Of a stretch of 64,000 nt of DNA, positions 57,130 to 64,000 are shown piece by piece (the first letter of the stretch is position 1; each line of letters begins with the position of its first letter). Below the pieces are notes generated by a model. It saw only the letters and a list, made by a program, of their open reading frames with translations, did no database searches and was not told the origin of the DNA. The stretch comes from Palsa-504 sp050011155. Its GTDB lineage: Bacteria > Actinomycetota > Actinomycetes > Streptosporangiales > Streptosporangiaceae. The stretch lies in contig JBEKJP010000009.1 of the NCBI GenBank assembly GCA_050011155.1, positions 28,251 through 92,250 on the forward strand, given 5' to 3'. Made by a program: the position numbers and the translations under genes.

Positions 57130-57486
57130 ATGCACGCCAAGGACGTACTGGGCCGGTCCGGTGAACAGGCGGCGGCCGAGTACCTGGAGTCGTGCGGGCT
57201 GCGGATCCTGGACCGCAACTGGCGCTGCGCCGTCGGCGAGATCGACATCGTGGCCGTCGACCGGCGCACGCTGGTGGTCGTCGAGGTGAAGTCCAGGACC
57301 GGGACGCGCTGCGGCAGCCCGCTCGAGGCCGTCAGCCGGGCCAAGCGGGCCCGGCTGCGGCGGCTCGCCGTGCAATGGCTGAACGCCCACGGGATCCGGT
57401 TCGATCAGGTCCGCGTCGACGTGGTCGGCCTGGTCTACGACGGCACCGGCGGGTTCACCGTCGAGCATGTCCCGGGGGTGGGGTAG
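57130..57486 (+). CDS. yraN: YraN family endonuclease-like protein (UPF0102)
   Basis: A 118-residue protein with a restriction-endonuclease-like fold: GRSGEQAAAEYLESCGLRIL, NWRCAVGEIDIVAVDRRTL and VVVEVKSRTGTRCGSP. The E-x-D ... E-V-K pattern (GEIDIV, VEVKSR) is the PD-(D/E)XK metal site. Its role is unclear; it usually neighbours yifB, as here. GGAGG lies eight bases before ATG 57130; TTG 57106 and ATG 57124 are less likely. Confidence 0.93.
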   Translation: MHAKDVLGRSGEQAAAEYLESCGLRILDRNWRCAVGEIDIVAVDRRTLVVVEVKSRTGTRCGSPLEAVSRAKRARLRRLAVQWLNAHGIRFDQVRVDVVGLVYDGTGGFTVEHVPGVG

Positions 57487-57488
57487 CC

Positions 57489-59090
57489 GTGCCGCTGGCG
57501 CGAACGCACTCGGTGGCGCTGACCGGGGTGACCGGGTACCTGATCGAAGTCGAGGTGGATATCGCGAACGGGCTGGTCGGGATGATCCTGGTCGGCCTGC
57601 CCGATACCGCGCTGCGGGAAGCGCGGGACCGGATCCACGCCGCGATCGTCAACAGCCGCGAGGAATGGCCGCAGCGGAAGATCACCGTCGCGCTCTCCCC
57701 AGCCAGCCTGCCCAAGCGCGGCAGCTGGTTCGATCTCGCAATCGCGATCGCCATCCTGACCGCCAACGGGAAGATCCGGCAGGCGGCGAGCACCGGGGTG
57801 ATGTTCTTCGGCGAACTGGGCCTCGACGGACGAGTCCGCCCGGTGCGCGGCGTGCTGCCCGCCGTGGCGGCCGCGGCGCGGCAAGGCTTCGGCCGGGTCA
57901 TGGTGGCCAGCCAGAATGCCGAGGAAGCCCTGCTGGTGCCCGGCGTCCGGGTGATCGCGGCCGAAACCTTGACTCAGGCCGCGGACTGGCTGCGCGGCCT
58001 GCCGGGCCCTGACGGCGGCCCAGCCGCCGCCGAATACGGCAGCGCCGAAGAACTACCAAACCGCAATATGCCGAACGGGGCTGGCCCCGAGCCATCCTCA
58101 CCCCTCGGCGCCCAGCCGGGCGGGGCGATGCCCCTCGATCTCGCCGAACTGCTCGGCCAGTCGATGGCGCGGCGCGCCGCCGAGGTCTGCGCCGCGGGCG
58201 GGCACCACCTGTCGCTGCTCGGGCCGCCCGGCGCGGGCAAGACGATGCTCGCCGAGCGGATCCCCACGATCTTGCCCGGGCTGGAGCGAGAAGCGGCGCT
58301 CGAGGTGACCTCCATCCACTCGGTGGCGGGGAACCTGCCCGCGCAGGCGTCGCTGCTGAAGCGCCCGCCGTTCCTCGCCCCGCACCACACCGCGACCAAG
58401 GCGGCCATCGTCGGCGGGGGCAGCGGTGTGATCCGTCCGGGGGCCGCGTCGCTGGCCCACCGGGGGGTGCTGTTCCTCGACGAGGCGCCCGAGTTCGCCC
58501 GGGACGTCCTCGACGCCCTGCGGCAGCCGCTGGAAGCCGGCGAGGTGACGATCGCCCGTTCGGGCGCCGCCACCAGCTTCCCGGCCAGGTTCACCCTGGT
58601 CCTGGCTTCGAACCCGTGCCCGTGCGCACGGGCGGCCGGCCCGGCCGAAGGCTGCCGGTGCAGCCCGGCCGCGCGCCGCCGGTACCTGGGACGGCTCTCG
58701 GGCCCGCTGCTCGACCGGGTCGACGTGAAGATCGAGCTCGAGCCGGTCAGCCGGCGGGAACTGCTGAGCGACCGGAGCTTCTCCGAGTCGAGCCAGACCG
58801 TGGCGCTGCGGGTGGCCCAGGCCAGGGAGCGAACCGCGCACCGATTGCGGGATACCCCGTGGCGGCTCAACGGCGAGGTTCCCGGCTCCGAGCTGCGCCG
58901 GACCTGGCCGCCCGCGCCGGGCTCGCTGGCCGTGCTCGAGCGTTCCCTGGAGCGTGGCCTGATTACCGCACGCGGCGTGGTCAAGGTCATCCGGGTGGCC
59001 TGGACCATCGCCGACCTGGCGGGCCGCCCGCGCCCGGCCCGTGACGACTGCCACGCCGCGCTCGGCCTGTGGCTCGGGGTACGCCGGTGA
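57489..59090 (+). CDS. yifB: YifB/ComM-type Mg-chelatase-like AAA+ ATPase
   Basis: A 533-residue protein. The N-terminal Lon-substrate-like domain (VDIANGLVGMILVGLPDTAL, ASLPKRGSWFDLAIAIAIL) is followed by AAA+ motifs LLGPPGAGKTMLAERIPTIL, GVLFLDEAPEF and a zinc-like CPCARAAGPAEGCRCSP cluster. ComM homologues act as branch-migration helicases in natural transformation. A Pro/Ala linker (about residues 175-215, NRNMPNGAGPEP) is variable. The GTG lies two bases after the yraN stop, and the stop overlaps dprA. Confidence 0.92.
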   Translation: MPLARTHSVALTGVTGYLIEVEVDIANGLVGMILVGLPDTALREARDRIHAAIVNSREEWPQRKITVALSPASLPKRGSWFDLAIAIAILTANGKIRQAASTGVMFFGELGLDGRVRPVRGVLPAVAAAARQGFGRVMVASQNAEEALLVPGVRVIAAETLTQAADWLRGLPGPDGGPAAAEYGSAEELPNRNMPNGAGPEPSSPLGAQPGGAMPLDLAELLGQSMARRAAEVCAAGGHHLSLLGPPGAGKTMLAERIPTILPGLEREAALEVTSIHSVAGNLPAQASLLKRPPFLAPHHTATKAAIVGGGSGVIRPGAASLAHRGVLFLDEAPEFARDVLDALRQPLEAGEVTIARSGAATSFPARFTLVLASNPCPCARAAGPAEGCRCSPAARRRYLGRLSGPLLDRVDVKIELEPVSRRELLSDRSFSESSQTVALRVAQARERTAHRLRDTPWRLNGEVPGSELRRTWPPAPGSLAVLERSLERGLITARGVVKVIRVAWTIADLAGRPRPARDDCHAALGLWLGVRR

Positions 59091-60367
59091 CCGGCCCGGC
59101 CGCGATGCCTGCCCGGTCCGAGCCTGCCCGGTCCGAGCCCGCCCCGTCCGAGCCCGCCCCGTCCGAGCCCGCCCCGTCCGAGCCCGCCCCGTCCGATGAG
59201 GAAAGGCTCGCCCGGGCCGCGCTCACCTACCTGGCCGAGCCGGGTGACTCGGTCCTCGGTGCCCTGCTCGCGGTCTGCGAACCGGCCGAGGTGCTGGCCA
59301 CGATCAAGGCGGACACGCTGCCCGGGGTGCTGGGGACGGCCAGCCGGGCGGTGCTCGAACGGGCGCTCGGCCGCTGGCGGACGCGGCTGCCCAGGCTGCC
59401 TGCGGACGGTGAGTTCGCGGATGCCTGCCGCGATGGCATCAGGCTGGTCTGCCCCGGGGACGCCGAGTGGCCCGGCGCGCTGGACCGGCTCGGCCCCGCC
59501 CGTCCGTACGCGCTGTGGCTGCGCGGGAACGCGGACCTGCGTTTCGCCTGCTCGCGTTCGGTGTCGGTGGTGGGGTCGCGAGCCGCCACCAGCTATGGCG
59601 GGCACGTGGCCGGCGAGCTATCCGCCGACCTGGCTGAACGAGGCTGGGCTGTCGTCTCGGGCGGAGCGTACGGCATCGATGCCGCCGCCCATCGCGGCGC
59701 GCTGGCCGCCGAGGGTGTCACGATCGCGATCCTGGCCTGCGGCGTCGACTATCCCTACCCGGCCGGGCACGCGGACCTATTCGCCGCGATCTGCGCCCAG
59801 GGCCTCGTAGCGAGCGAGTGGCCGCCGGGAAGCCGTCCGGCCCGCACCAGGTTCCTGATCCGCAACCGGGTCATCGCCGCCTTGTCCGGCGGCACCGTGA
59901 TCGTGGAGGCGGGGGAGCGCAGCGGCGCCCTGAACACCGCGCGGCACGCCGCCGAACTGGGCCAGCCGCTGATGGCGGTCCCCGGCCCGGTGACCTCGGC
60001 CCAGTCCGCCGGGTGTCACCGGATCATCAGGGAATGGAGCGCCGCCTGCGTAACCCGTGCCACCGAGATCATCGAACTGCTGTCACCGCTCAGCGTCCCG
60101 GACGCGCTGGCTCCCGATGTTCACGGCCCCGGCGCTCAGGGCCTAGGTGCACTCTCCCCGAGCGACGATGGCCCCTGCCGCGACGACCTCGACATCGACA
60201 GCGCCCGCGTGCTGGACGCGCTGCCCGCCCGCGGCGGGGCCGGGACCTCCACCATCGCGGTCGAGGCCGGGGTGGATCTCGATACCGTGCTGCGCTGCCT
60301 GGGACAGCTGGCGGGCCTGGGGTTCATCGAACGCTGCGACCGCGGCTGGCGCCTGCGTAAGCACTAA
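59087..60367 (+). CDS. dprA: DNA processing protein DprA
   Basis: A 426-residue protein that loads RecA on incoming single-stranded DNA. The Rossmann-like core shows VSVVGSRAATSYGGHVAGEL, VVSGGAYGIDAAAHRGALA, RFLIRNRVIAALSGGTVIVE and SGALNTARHAAELG; a winged-helix domain (STIAVEAGVDLDTVLRCLGQ, GFIERCDRGWRLRKH) ends it. Near the N-terminus is a SEPAP repeat. The GTG start shares bases with the yifB stop (GTGA), coupling the two DNA-uptake genes. Other competence genes were not seen. Confidence 0.94.
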   Translation: MTGPAAMPARSEPARSEPAPSEPAPSEPAPSEPAPSDEERLARAALTYLAEPGDSVLGALLAVCEPAEVLATIKADTLPGVLGTASRAVLERALGRWRTRLPRLPADGEFADACRDGIRLVCPGDAEWPGALDRLGPARPYALWLRGNADLRFACSRSVSVVGSRAATSYGGHVAGELSADLAERGWAVVSGGAYGIDAAAHRGALAAEGVTIAILACGVDYPYPAGHADLFAAICAQGLVASEWPPGSRPARTRFLIRNRVIAALSGGTVIVEAGERSGALNTARHAAELGQPLMAVPGPVTSAQSAGCHRIIREWSAACVTRATEIIELLSPLSVPDALAPDVHGPGAQGLGALSPSDDGPCRDDLDIDSARVLDALPARGGAGTSTIAVEAGVDLDTVLRCLGQLAGLGFIERCDRGWRLRKH

Positions 60368-60429
60368 TCGCAGGCACCGGGCCTGTTAGCGTTCGTGCTC
60401 AGCTGGCCGTCTCCGCCCTGGCTTGCTCC

Positions 60430-60468
60430 GCTGCCGAGGCCGGCCGTGATACGGTCGGCCTCGGCAGC
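60430..60468. terminator. Bidirectional terminator between dprA and the next gene
   Basis: GCTGCCGAGGCCG (60430-60442) and CGGCCTCGGCAGC (60456-60468) are exact complements around a 13-base loop. The hairpin lies between two convergent genes. There is no T-run. Confidence 0.8.
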
Positions 60469-60507
60469 GGGCCCCGTCATGGGCAGGAGCCGTCACGGTC
60501 GCGAGCG

Positions 60508-61113
60508 TCACGCCACCTTGGCCTTGATATCGTCTTCGATCTCCGTCTCGTCTGCGAGACCGAACTCCAGTTCCATATTGCGTTCCCGGACGAGATCATG
60601 GAGATCGTAGCGCTCGACATGCTCGGGTTCGGTGAGGCTGATGGTCCTGAGGCCCTGCCCGGCCAGCCGCTCGTTGATCTCGTCCAGATGGTCGTGGACC
60701 AGTTGCTTCTCGGTGTCGGTGATCTTGCCCTTGTGCGGCTTGCCCGCGTGCTCGTGGGTGGCATAGTCCAACCGGTCCCCGCGGGAGCTGCCGGTCGATG
60801 CCTTGGTGCTGCGCCTGACCGGGCGGGCCGCGGTGAGCAGCTCGGCCATCGAACTCTGCGTGGCCAGCTTGTCGAAGGCGTCTGCCTCCATGACGACGCG
60901 GCGCGGCTCGACGTCATCGGGCAGGTAAATGTCGACGACCGCGACCCGCAGCGCGGCGTCCTCCACGGTCTCGGCTTCCTCGGTGAGTGCCTCGATCTCG
61001 ACCGGCCCATCGCCGAGCTCGGGGTGCTCGTGCACCACGATGCGTGCGAGTGCGTCGTCATGCATGATGAGCTGGCCGCTCAGGTCGCTGAACCGGACAG
61101 TCTTCTGACCCAT
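60508..61113 (-). CDS. Conserved-looking acidic protein of unknown function
   Basis: A 201-residue protein starting MGQKTVRFSDLSGQLIMHDD. The N-terminal half (to about residue 95) is acidic and beta-rich (VEDAALRVAVVDIYLPDDVE, RRVVMEADAFDKLA). A basic Ser/Thr/Arg linker (about 97-115) and a helical C-terminal part (KGKITDTEKQLVHDHLDEIN, LTEPEHVERYDLHDLV) follow, ending in an acidic helix. The layout, small dimer-like domain plus basic linker plus helical end, loosely recalls Lsr2-type nucleoid proteins, but no Lsr2 motif is present. AGAGAGGG precedes the ATG at 61113. It is divergent from xerC. Confidence 0.75.
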   Translation of the reverse strand: MGQKTVRFSDLSGQLIMHDDALARIVVHEHPELGDGPVEIEALTEEAETVEDAALRVAVVDIYLPDDVEPRRVVMEADAFDKLATQSSMAELLTAARPVRRSTKASTGSSRGDRLDYATHEHAGKPHKGKITDTEKQLVHDHLDEINERLAGQGLRTISLTEPEHVERYDLHDLVRERNMELEFGLADETEIEDDIKAKVA

Positions 61114-61343
61114 GCTCGATCCCTCTCTAAAAGCGCTGGTGCGAGCGCGTTCGGCGGTCTCATGACATGGCCGTCGCGATGCCGGAGACCTGTGCGATGA
61201 ACGCATGAATTACCCTGCCGCAAGCCGCCCCTCATGTCAAACTTCAGTTCGACCGGCGTGTCCGTATACGAAATTACTCACGATTGCCGTGTCGCCTGGT
61301 CTTTCCCGGTTTCGCGGGCCGGGCTGAGGTGCACACTGGGCAC

Positions 61344-62477
61344 ATGAGGGACGCCAAGCCGCCTAGGCCACCGGCGGCGCCGAGTCGGCCGCCGTCAGCA
61401 GGTCTGCCACCGGTCCCGGAGCCCGCCGTGCCGGAGCCCGCCGTGCTGGCGCCGGAGATGACCTCGGCACTGGCCGCCTTCGAGCGCCACCTCAGATCCG
61501 AGCGCTCGCTCTCGGCGCACACCGTCCGCGCGTACCTGGGCGACATCAGGTCGCTGCTCGAGCACGTCAGCCGCCAGGGCGCCAGTGCCCCCCACGACCT
61601 CAGCCTGGCCGACCTGCGCGGCTGGCTCGCCGTTCAGCACGAGTCGGGCGCGGCGCGCGCGACGCTGGCGCGGCGCGGCGCCGCGGCCCGGGTGTTCACC
61701 GCCTTCGCCCACCGCAGTGGCTGGCTGGCGGCCGATCCGGGTCCCCGGCTCGGCACGCTGAAGACCCGCCGCGTCCTGCCGCACGTGCTGCACCAAGACG
61801 AGATGGCCGCCGTGCTGGCGGGCCTGGACCAGGCCACTCGCCCGGCCGGCCCGACGACGCAGGTGAAGGATGCCCCGCCAGCCGGCGCTGCAGCCGAAGG
61901 CAGCTCCGCCGAAAAAGGCCTCGTGGCCGAAGACGGACCCATAGCCGAAAGCGGCCCCGCGGCCGAAGCCGCCGTAATCCTGCGCGACTCCGCCGTGCTC
62001 GAGTTGCTCTACGCCACCGGGATCCGGGTCAGTGAGCTGTGCGCGCTGGATCCAGGCCACTTCGACCACGGCCGCCGCACCGTCCGGGTGAGAGGCAAGG
62101 GCGACAAGGAGCGCACGGTTCCGGTGGGCGTGCCCGCGCTCCGCGCGGTGACCCGCTGGCTGGACGAGGGTCGCCAGGTGCTCGCCACCGGGGCCAGCGG
62201 CCCGGCCCTGTTCCTCGGCGTCCGCGGCGGCCGCCTAGACCCGCGTACGGCCCGCCGGATCGTGCACGACCGGCTGCGCGAGGCGGGCACCAGCCGGGAC
62301 ACCGGACCGCACGGCCTGCGTCACAGCGCGGCGACCCACCTGCTCGAAGGTGGGGCTGACCTGCGCAGCGTGCAGGAGATCCTCGGTCATTCCTCGCCCG
62401 CGACCACCCAGATCTACACGCACGTCTCCATCGAGCGCCTCAAGTCCAGCTACCGCCAGGCCCACCCCCGCGCCTAG
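61344..62477 (+). CDS. xerC: Tyrosine recombinase XerC
   Basis: A 377-residue integrase resolving chromosome dimers at dif with XerD. The N-terminal SAM-like domain is FERHLRSERSLSAHTVRAYL. Catalytic residues: Arg in LLYATGIRVSELCAL, Lys in VRGKGDKERTVPVG, HxxR in GPHGLRHSAATHLL, His in LGHSSPATTQ and the Tyr nucleophile in IYTHVSIE. A roughly 35-residue insertion (residues about 173-208, with AEDGPIAESGPAAEA) lies between the domains. It has a Pro-rich N-terminal extension. CACACT six bases before the ATG may be a leaderless -10. Confidence 0.93.
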   Translation: MRDAKPPRPPAAPSRPPSAGLPPVPEPAVPEPAVLAPEMTSALAAFERHLRSERSLSAHTVRAYLGDIRSLLEHVSRQGASAPHDLSLADLRGWLAVQHESGAARATLARRGAAARVFTAFAHRSGWLAADPGPRLGTLKTRRVLPHVLHQDEMAAVLAGLDQATRPAGPTTQVKDAPPAGAAAEGSSAEKGLVAEDGPIAESGPAAEAAVILRDSAVLELLYATGIRVSELCALDPGHFDHGRRTVRVRGKGDKERTVPVGVPALRAVTRWLDEGRQVLATGASGPALFLGVRGGRLDPRTARRIVHDRLREAGTSRDTGPHGLRHSAATHLLEGGADLRSVQEILGHSSPATTQIYTHVSIERLKSSYRQAHPRA

Positions 62478-63611
62478 TCCGTGAGTTCTCCGCCCCAGCC
62501 GACGGCAACGTGCCCATACAACACCGAGGGGCCACCGGTACTGTTCTGTGAGTGTTCCGCAATTAGGTGTGGCTGCGGCGTGCCGGGCGTGCCATCGGTG
62601 CGGTCCCCGCGACGCCCGCAGCAGCCGCGACAGCACCACCCGCCACATGAGGCGCAAACTTGCCGGGCCAGTTGGAAGTTAACGGGGTTGATCCGGGTTA
62701 CCGGTCCGATCCGGGACCCTGGGGGGTACCAGATCCACCCCGTAACCCCGATCCACCCCGTTCCGCGGCCAGGGACGGCGCATCACGTGACTCCCCGGGT
62801 ACCGTGATGCCCGGGAGTCGCGCTGGCCGGGGCGGCCGCGCCCCCGCGAACGGACTCGGCGTGCCACCGGACGCTCCAGCGCCCCGGTGTGCCGCCGAGT
62901 CCGCATTCTGCGACAACCCGAAGAGCAGCACCGGTGTGCCACCGGTGCGGCCAGCCGGACCCGGCGAGGCCCGGACCCGGCGAGGCCCGGACCCGCCCAA
63001 GCCAGGATCCGGCGGGTCCGGGCGCACCACGGGCACCACCGGCCCCGCGGAACGGGCGCATCGCACAGGAACCGCACCTCATAAGCCACGGGCATCGGGT
63101 TACAGCCGCCAAGGCGGTCGGCAAAGCACAGGTCACCCAGGCAGCCGGACCGCCTCGCTGCAGGAGCAGCACGAGGGGGAGCGATGGCCCACGTTGACAA
63201 GATCGCTTCGCTGCTCGTGGTCACGCGTCTCCCTGGTAACAGTAAGTACCGGCGAAACCGTGACACGAGCCGCTTGCCGGCGACGCCCGTTAGCCTCGAA
63301 GGTCCGGAGAATGCGCGAAGGTCTGGCATGCGAAGGCTTCGGGAATGCGCGAAGGCCCGGGAGCGTCAAGTATCCTTGGTACCGGTCGCCGACGCCGCAT
63401 CACGATGATGCGTGCCCGGTGGCCAAAATCGCGTGCTCGCTTGCTTAGGGATGGATGACGCAACGTCAGGCATCCCGGCGGGACGCGCCGCTCGGTCCGC
63501 TGGCCGTAAGGTCGGCCGCAGGCGCGTCATTCCACGGGCACCAGGAACCAACCGAGTAGCGCCGCGCAACCTCAAAGCATGCGGCGCACGTCAGGAAAGG
63601 GGCCGTGCCCC
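62478..63611. other. 1.1-kb gene-free gap upstream of rpsB
   Basis: No credible gene. Contents: an inverted repeat at 62681-62762; two tandem GGACCCGGCGAGGCCC units near 62958-62989; three related units of the type ATGCGCGAAGG at 63311-63356; a TTGACA at 63194-63199 without a clear -10. The ORF at 63184 has an SD-like AGGGGGAG but weak third-position bias. In many actinobacteria other genes sit between xerC and rpsB; here only this DNA remains. Part of it must be the rpsB promoter and leader. Confidence 0.6.
62681..62762. repeat. 21-bp imperfect inverted repeat (19 of 21 paired)
   Basis: AACGGGGTTGATCCGGGTTA plus C (62681-62701) pairs with 62742-62762 except at two positions. A small GGTCC/GGACC hairpin (62703-62718) lies inside. 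The core GGTTGATCCGGG recurs in the gap at 32564-32595. Confidence 0.8.
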
Positions 63612-64000
63612 ATGGCTCAGGTCGTCTCGATGAAGCAGCTCCTGGAGAGCGGTGTCCACTTCGGTCACCAGACCAGGCGCTGGAACCCGAAGATGAAGCG
63701 CTACATCTTCACCGAGCGCAACGGCATCTACATCATCGACCTCCAGCAGTCGCTGTCTTACATCGACCGTGCGTACGAGTTCATCAAGGAGACCGTCGCG
63801 CACGGCGGCACCATCCTCTACGTCGGCACCAAGAAGCAGGCGCAGGAGGCGATCGCCGAGCAGGCGCGCCGGGTGGGAATGCCGTTCGTGAACCAGCGCT
63901 GGCTGGGCGGCATGCTCACCAACTTCTCCACCGTGTACAAGCGGCTGCAGCGGCTCAAGGAGCTCGAGGAGATCGACTTCAACGACGTCGCCGCCTCCGG
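63612..64000 (+). CDS. rpsB: 30S ribosomal protein uS2, 3' end outside window
   Basis: The first 129 residues of uS2: MAQVVSMKQLLESGVHFGHQ, RRWNPKMKRYIFTERNGIYI, TILYVGTKKQAQEAIAEQAR and VNQRWLGGMLTNFSTV. It is needed for late 30S assembly. AAAGGGG lies about ten bases before the ATG. The following tsf gene would be outside the window. Confidence 0.97.
   Translation, partial: MAQVVSMKQLLESGVHFGHQTRRWNPKMKRYIFTERNGIYIIDLQQSLSYIDRAYEFIKETVAHGGTILYVGTKKQAQEAIAEQARRVGMPFVNQRWLGGMLTNFSTVYKRLQRLKELEEIDFNDVAAS

Noticed and set aside
62958..62989. Short tandem GGACCCGGCGAGGCCC units considered as CRISPR-like
   Set aside because: Only two units without spacers and no cas genes; a simple tandem repeat.
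63194..63199. TTGACA as the rpsB -35 element
   Set aside because: No acceptable -10 hexamer 16-18 bases downstream; position is over 400 bases from rpsB.
63184..63408. 74-codon ORF with SD-like AGGGGGAG before rpsB
   Set aside because: Third-position G/C is only moderate, the product is Arg-rich without a recognisable fold, and it covers repeat units.

Overview
The window is one contiguous stretch of chromosome from a very GC-rich actinobacterium (Actinomycetota). Evidence: strong G/C bias at third codon positions, many GTG starts, a canonical DtxR/IdeR-type iron box, an NdgR-type IclR regulator divergent from leuCD, an F420 gene (fbiD/cofC), and the actinobacterial order rpmB, recG, rsmD, coaD, yceD-rpmF-rnc-mutM, smc, ftsY, glnB-glnD, ffh, rpsP-khpA-rimM-trmD-rplS-lepB-lepB-rnhB, yraN-yifB-dprA, xerC, rpsB. 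A streptosporangialean or related lineage would fit, but the sequence alone does not fix genus or order. No tRNA, rRNA, CRISPR array, transposase or phage gene was recognised.

Layout. (1) 1-2362: iron-regulated siderophore genes on the minus strand (ATP-grasp enzyme plus an NIS synthetase cut by the window edge) behind a perfect iron box. (2) 2955-5566: aromatic amino-acid genes. A leaderless leader ORF with Trp, Tyr and Phe codons and alternative hairpins precedes aroG, which converges on trpB2. (3) 5817-7490: TetR repressor, twin operators and a divergent quinone-oxidoreductase-like gene. (4) 7494-10454: three-subunit proton-translocating transhydrogenase. (5) 10755-14467: ndgR, leuCD and an HU gene. 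(6) 14588-21223: ddl, a transsulfuration-type PLP enzyme, gpsA, plsC, fbiD, a stand-alone Lrp/AsnC effector domain, thiL and rpmB. (7) 21382-32450: recG, rsmD, coaD, yceD, rpmF, rnc, mutM, a small coiled-coil protein, smc and a membrane protein. (8) 33529-39152: ftsY, glnB, glnD, ffh. (9) 39160-46455, minus strand: ATP-dependent DNA ligase, an HhH membrane protein and a five-gene branched-chain-amino-acid-type ABC transporter. (10) 47478-53647: ribosomal/rRNA/tRNA maturation operon with two signal peptidases, rnhB and a DUF2469 protein. (11) 53693-56802: beta-phosphoglucomutase plus GH65 phosphorylase pair. (12) 57130-64000: yraN, yifB, dprA, an unrecognised acidic protein, xerC, a 1.1 kb gap and rpsB (cut by the window end).

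How the genes work together. Most of the window is housekeeping: translation, secretion (SRP Ffh/FtsY and signal peptidases), chromosome maintenance (SMC, XerC, HU) and DNA repair/uptake (RecG, MutM, DprA, YifB, RnhB). Accessory or condition-specific parts are the siderophore locus, the TetR/oxidoreductase pair, the liv-type transporter and the GH65 pair. Coupled translation is common: ATGA/GTGA/TAATG overlaps occur in pnt, liv, yifB-dprA, rnhB-DUF2469 and pgmB-GH65.

The least ordinary material is non-coding. It includes the aroG leader, which reads as a translational attenuator; a dispersed hairpin repeat of about 110 bp in at least four copies whose stems co-vary; tandem duplications that span stop codons; many short in-frame repeats in protein linkers; and short repeat families in the two largest gene-free gaps.
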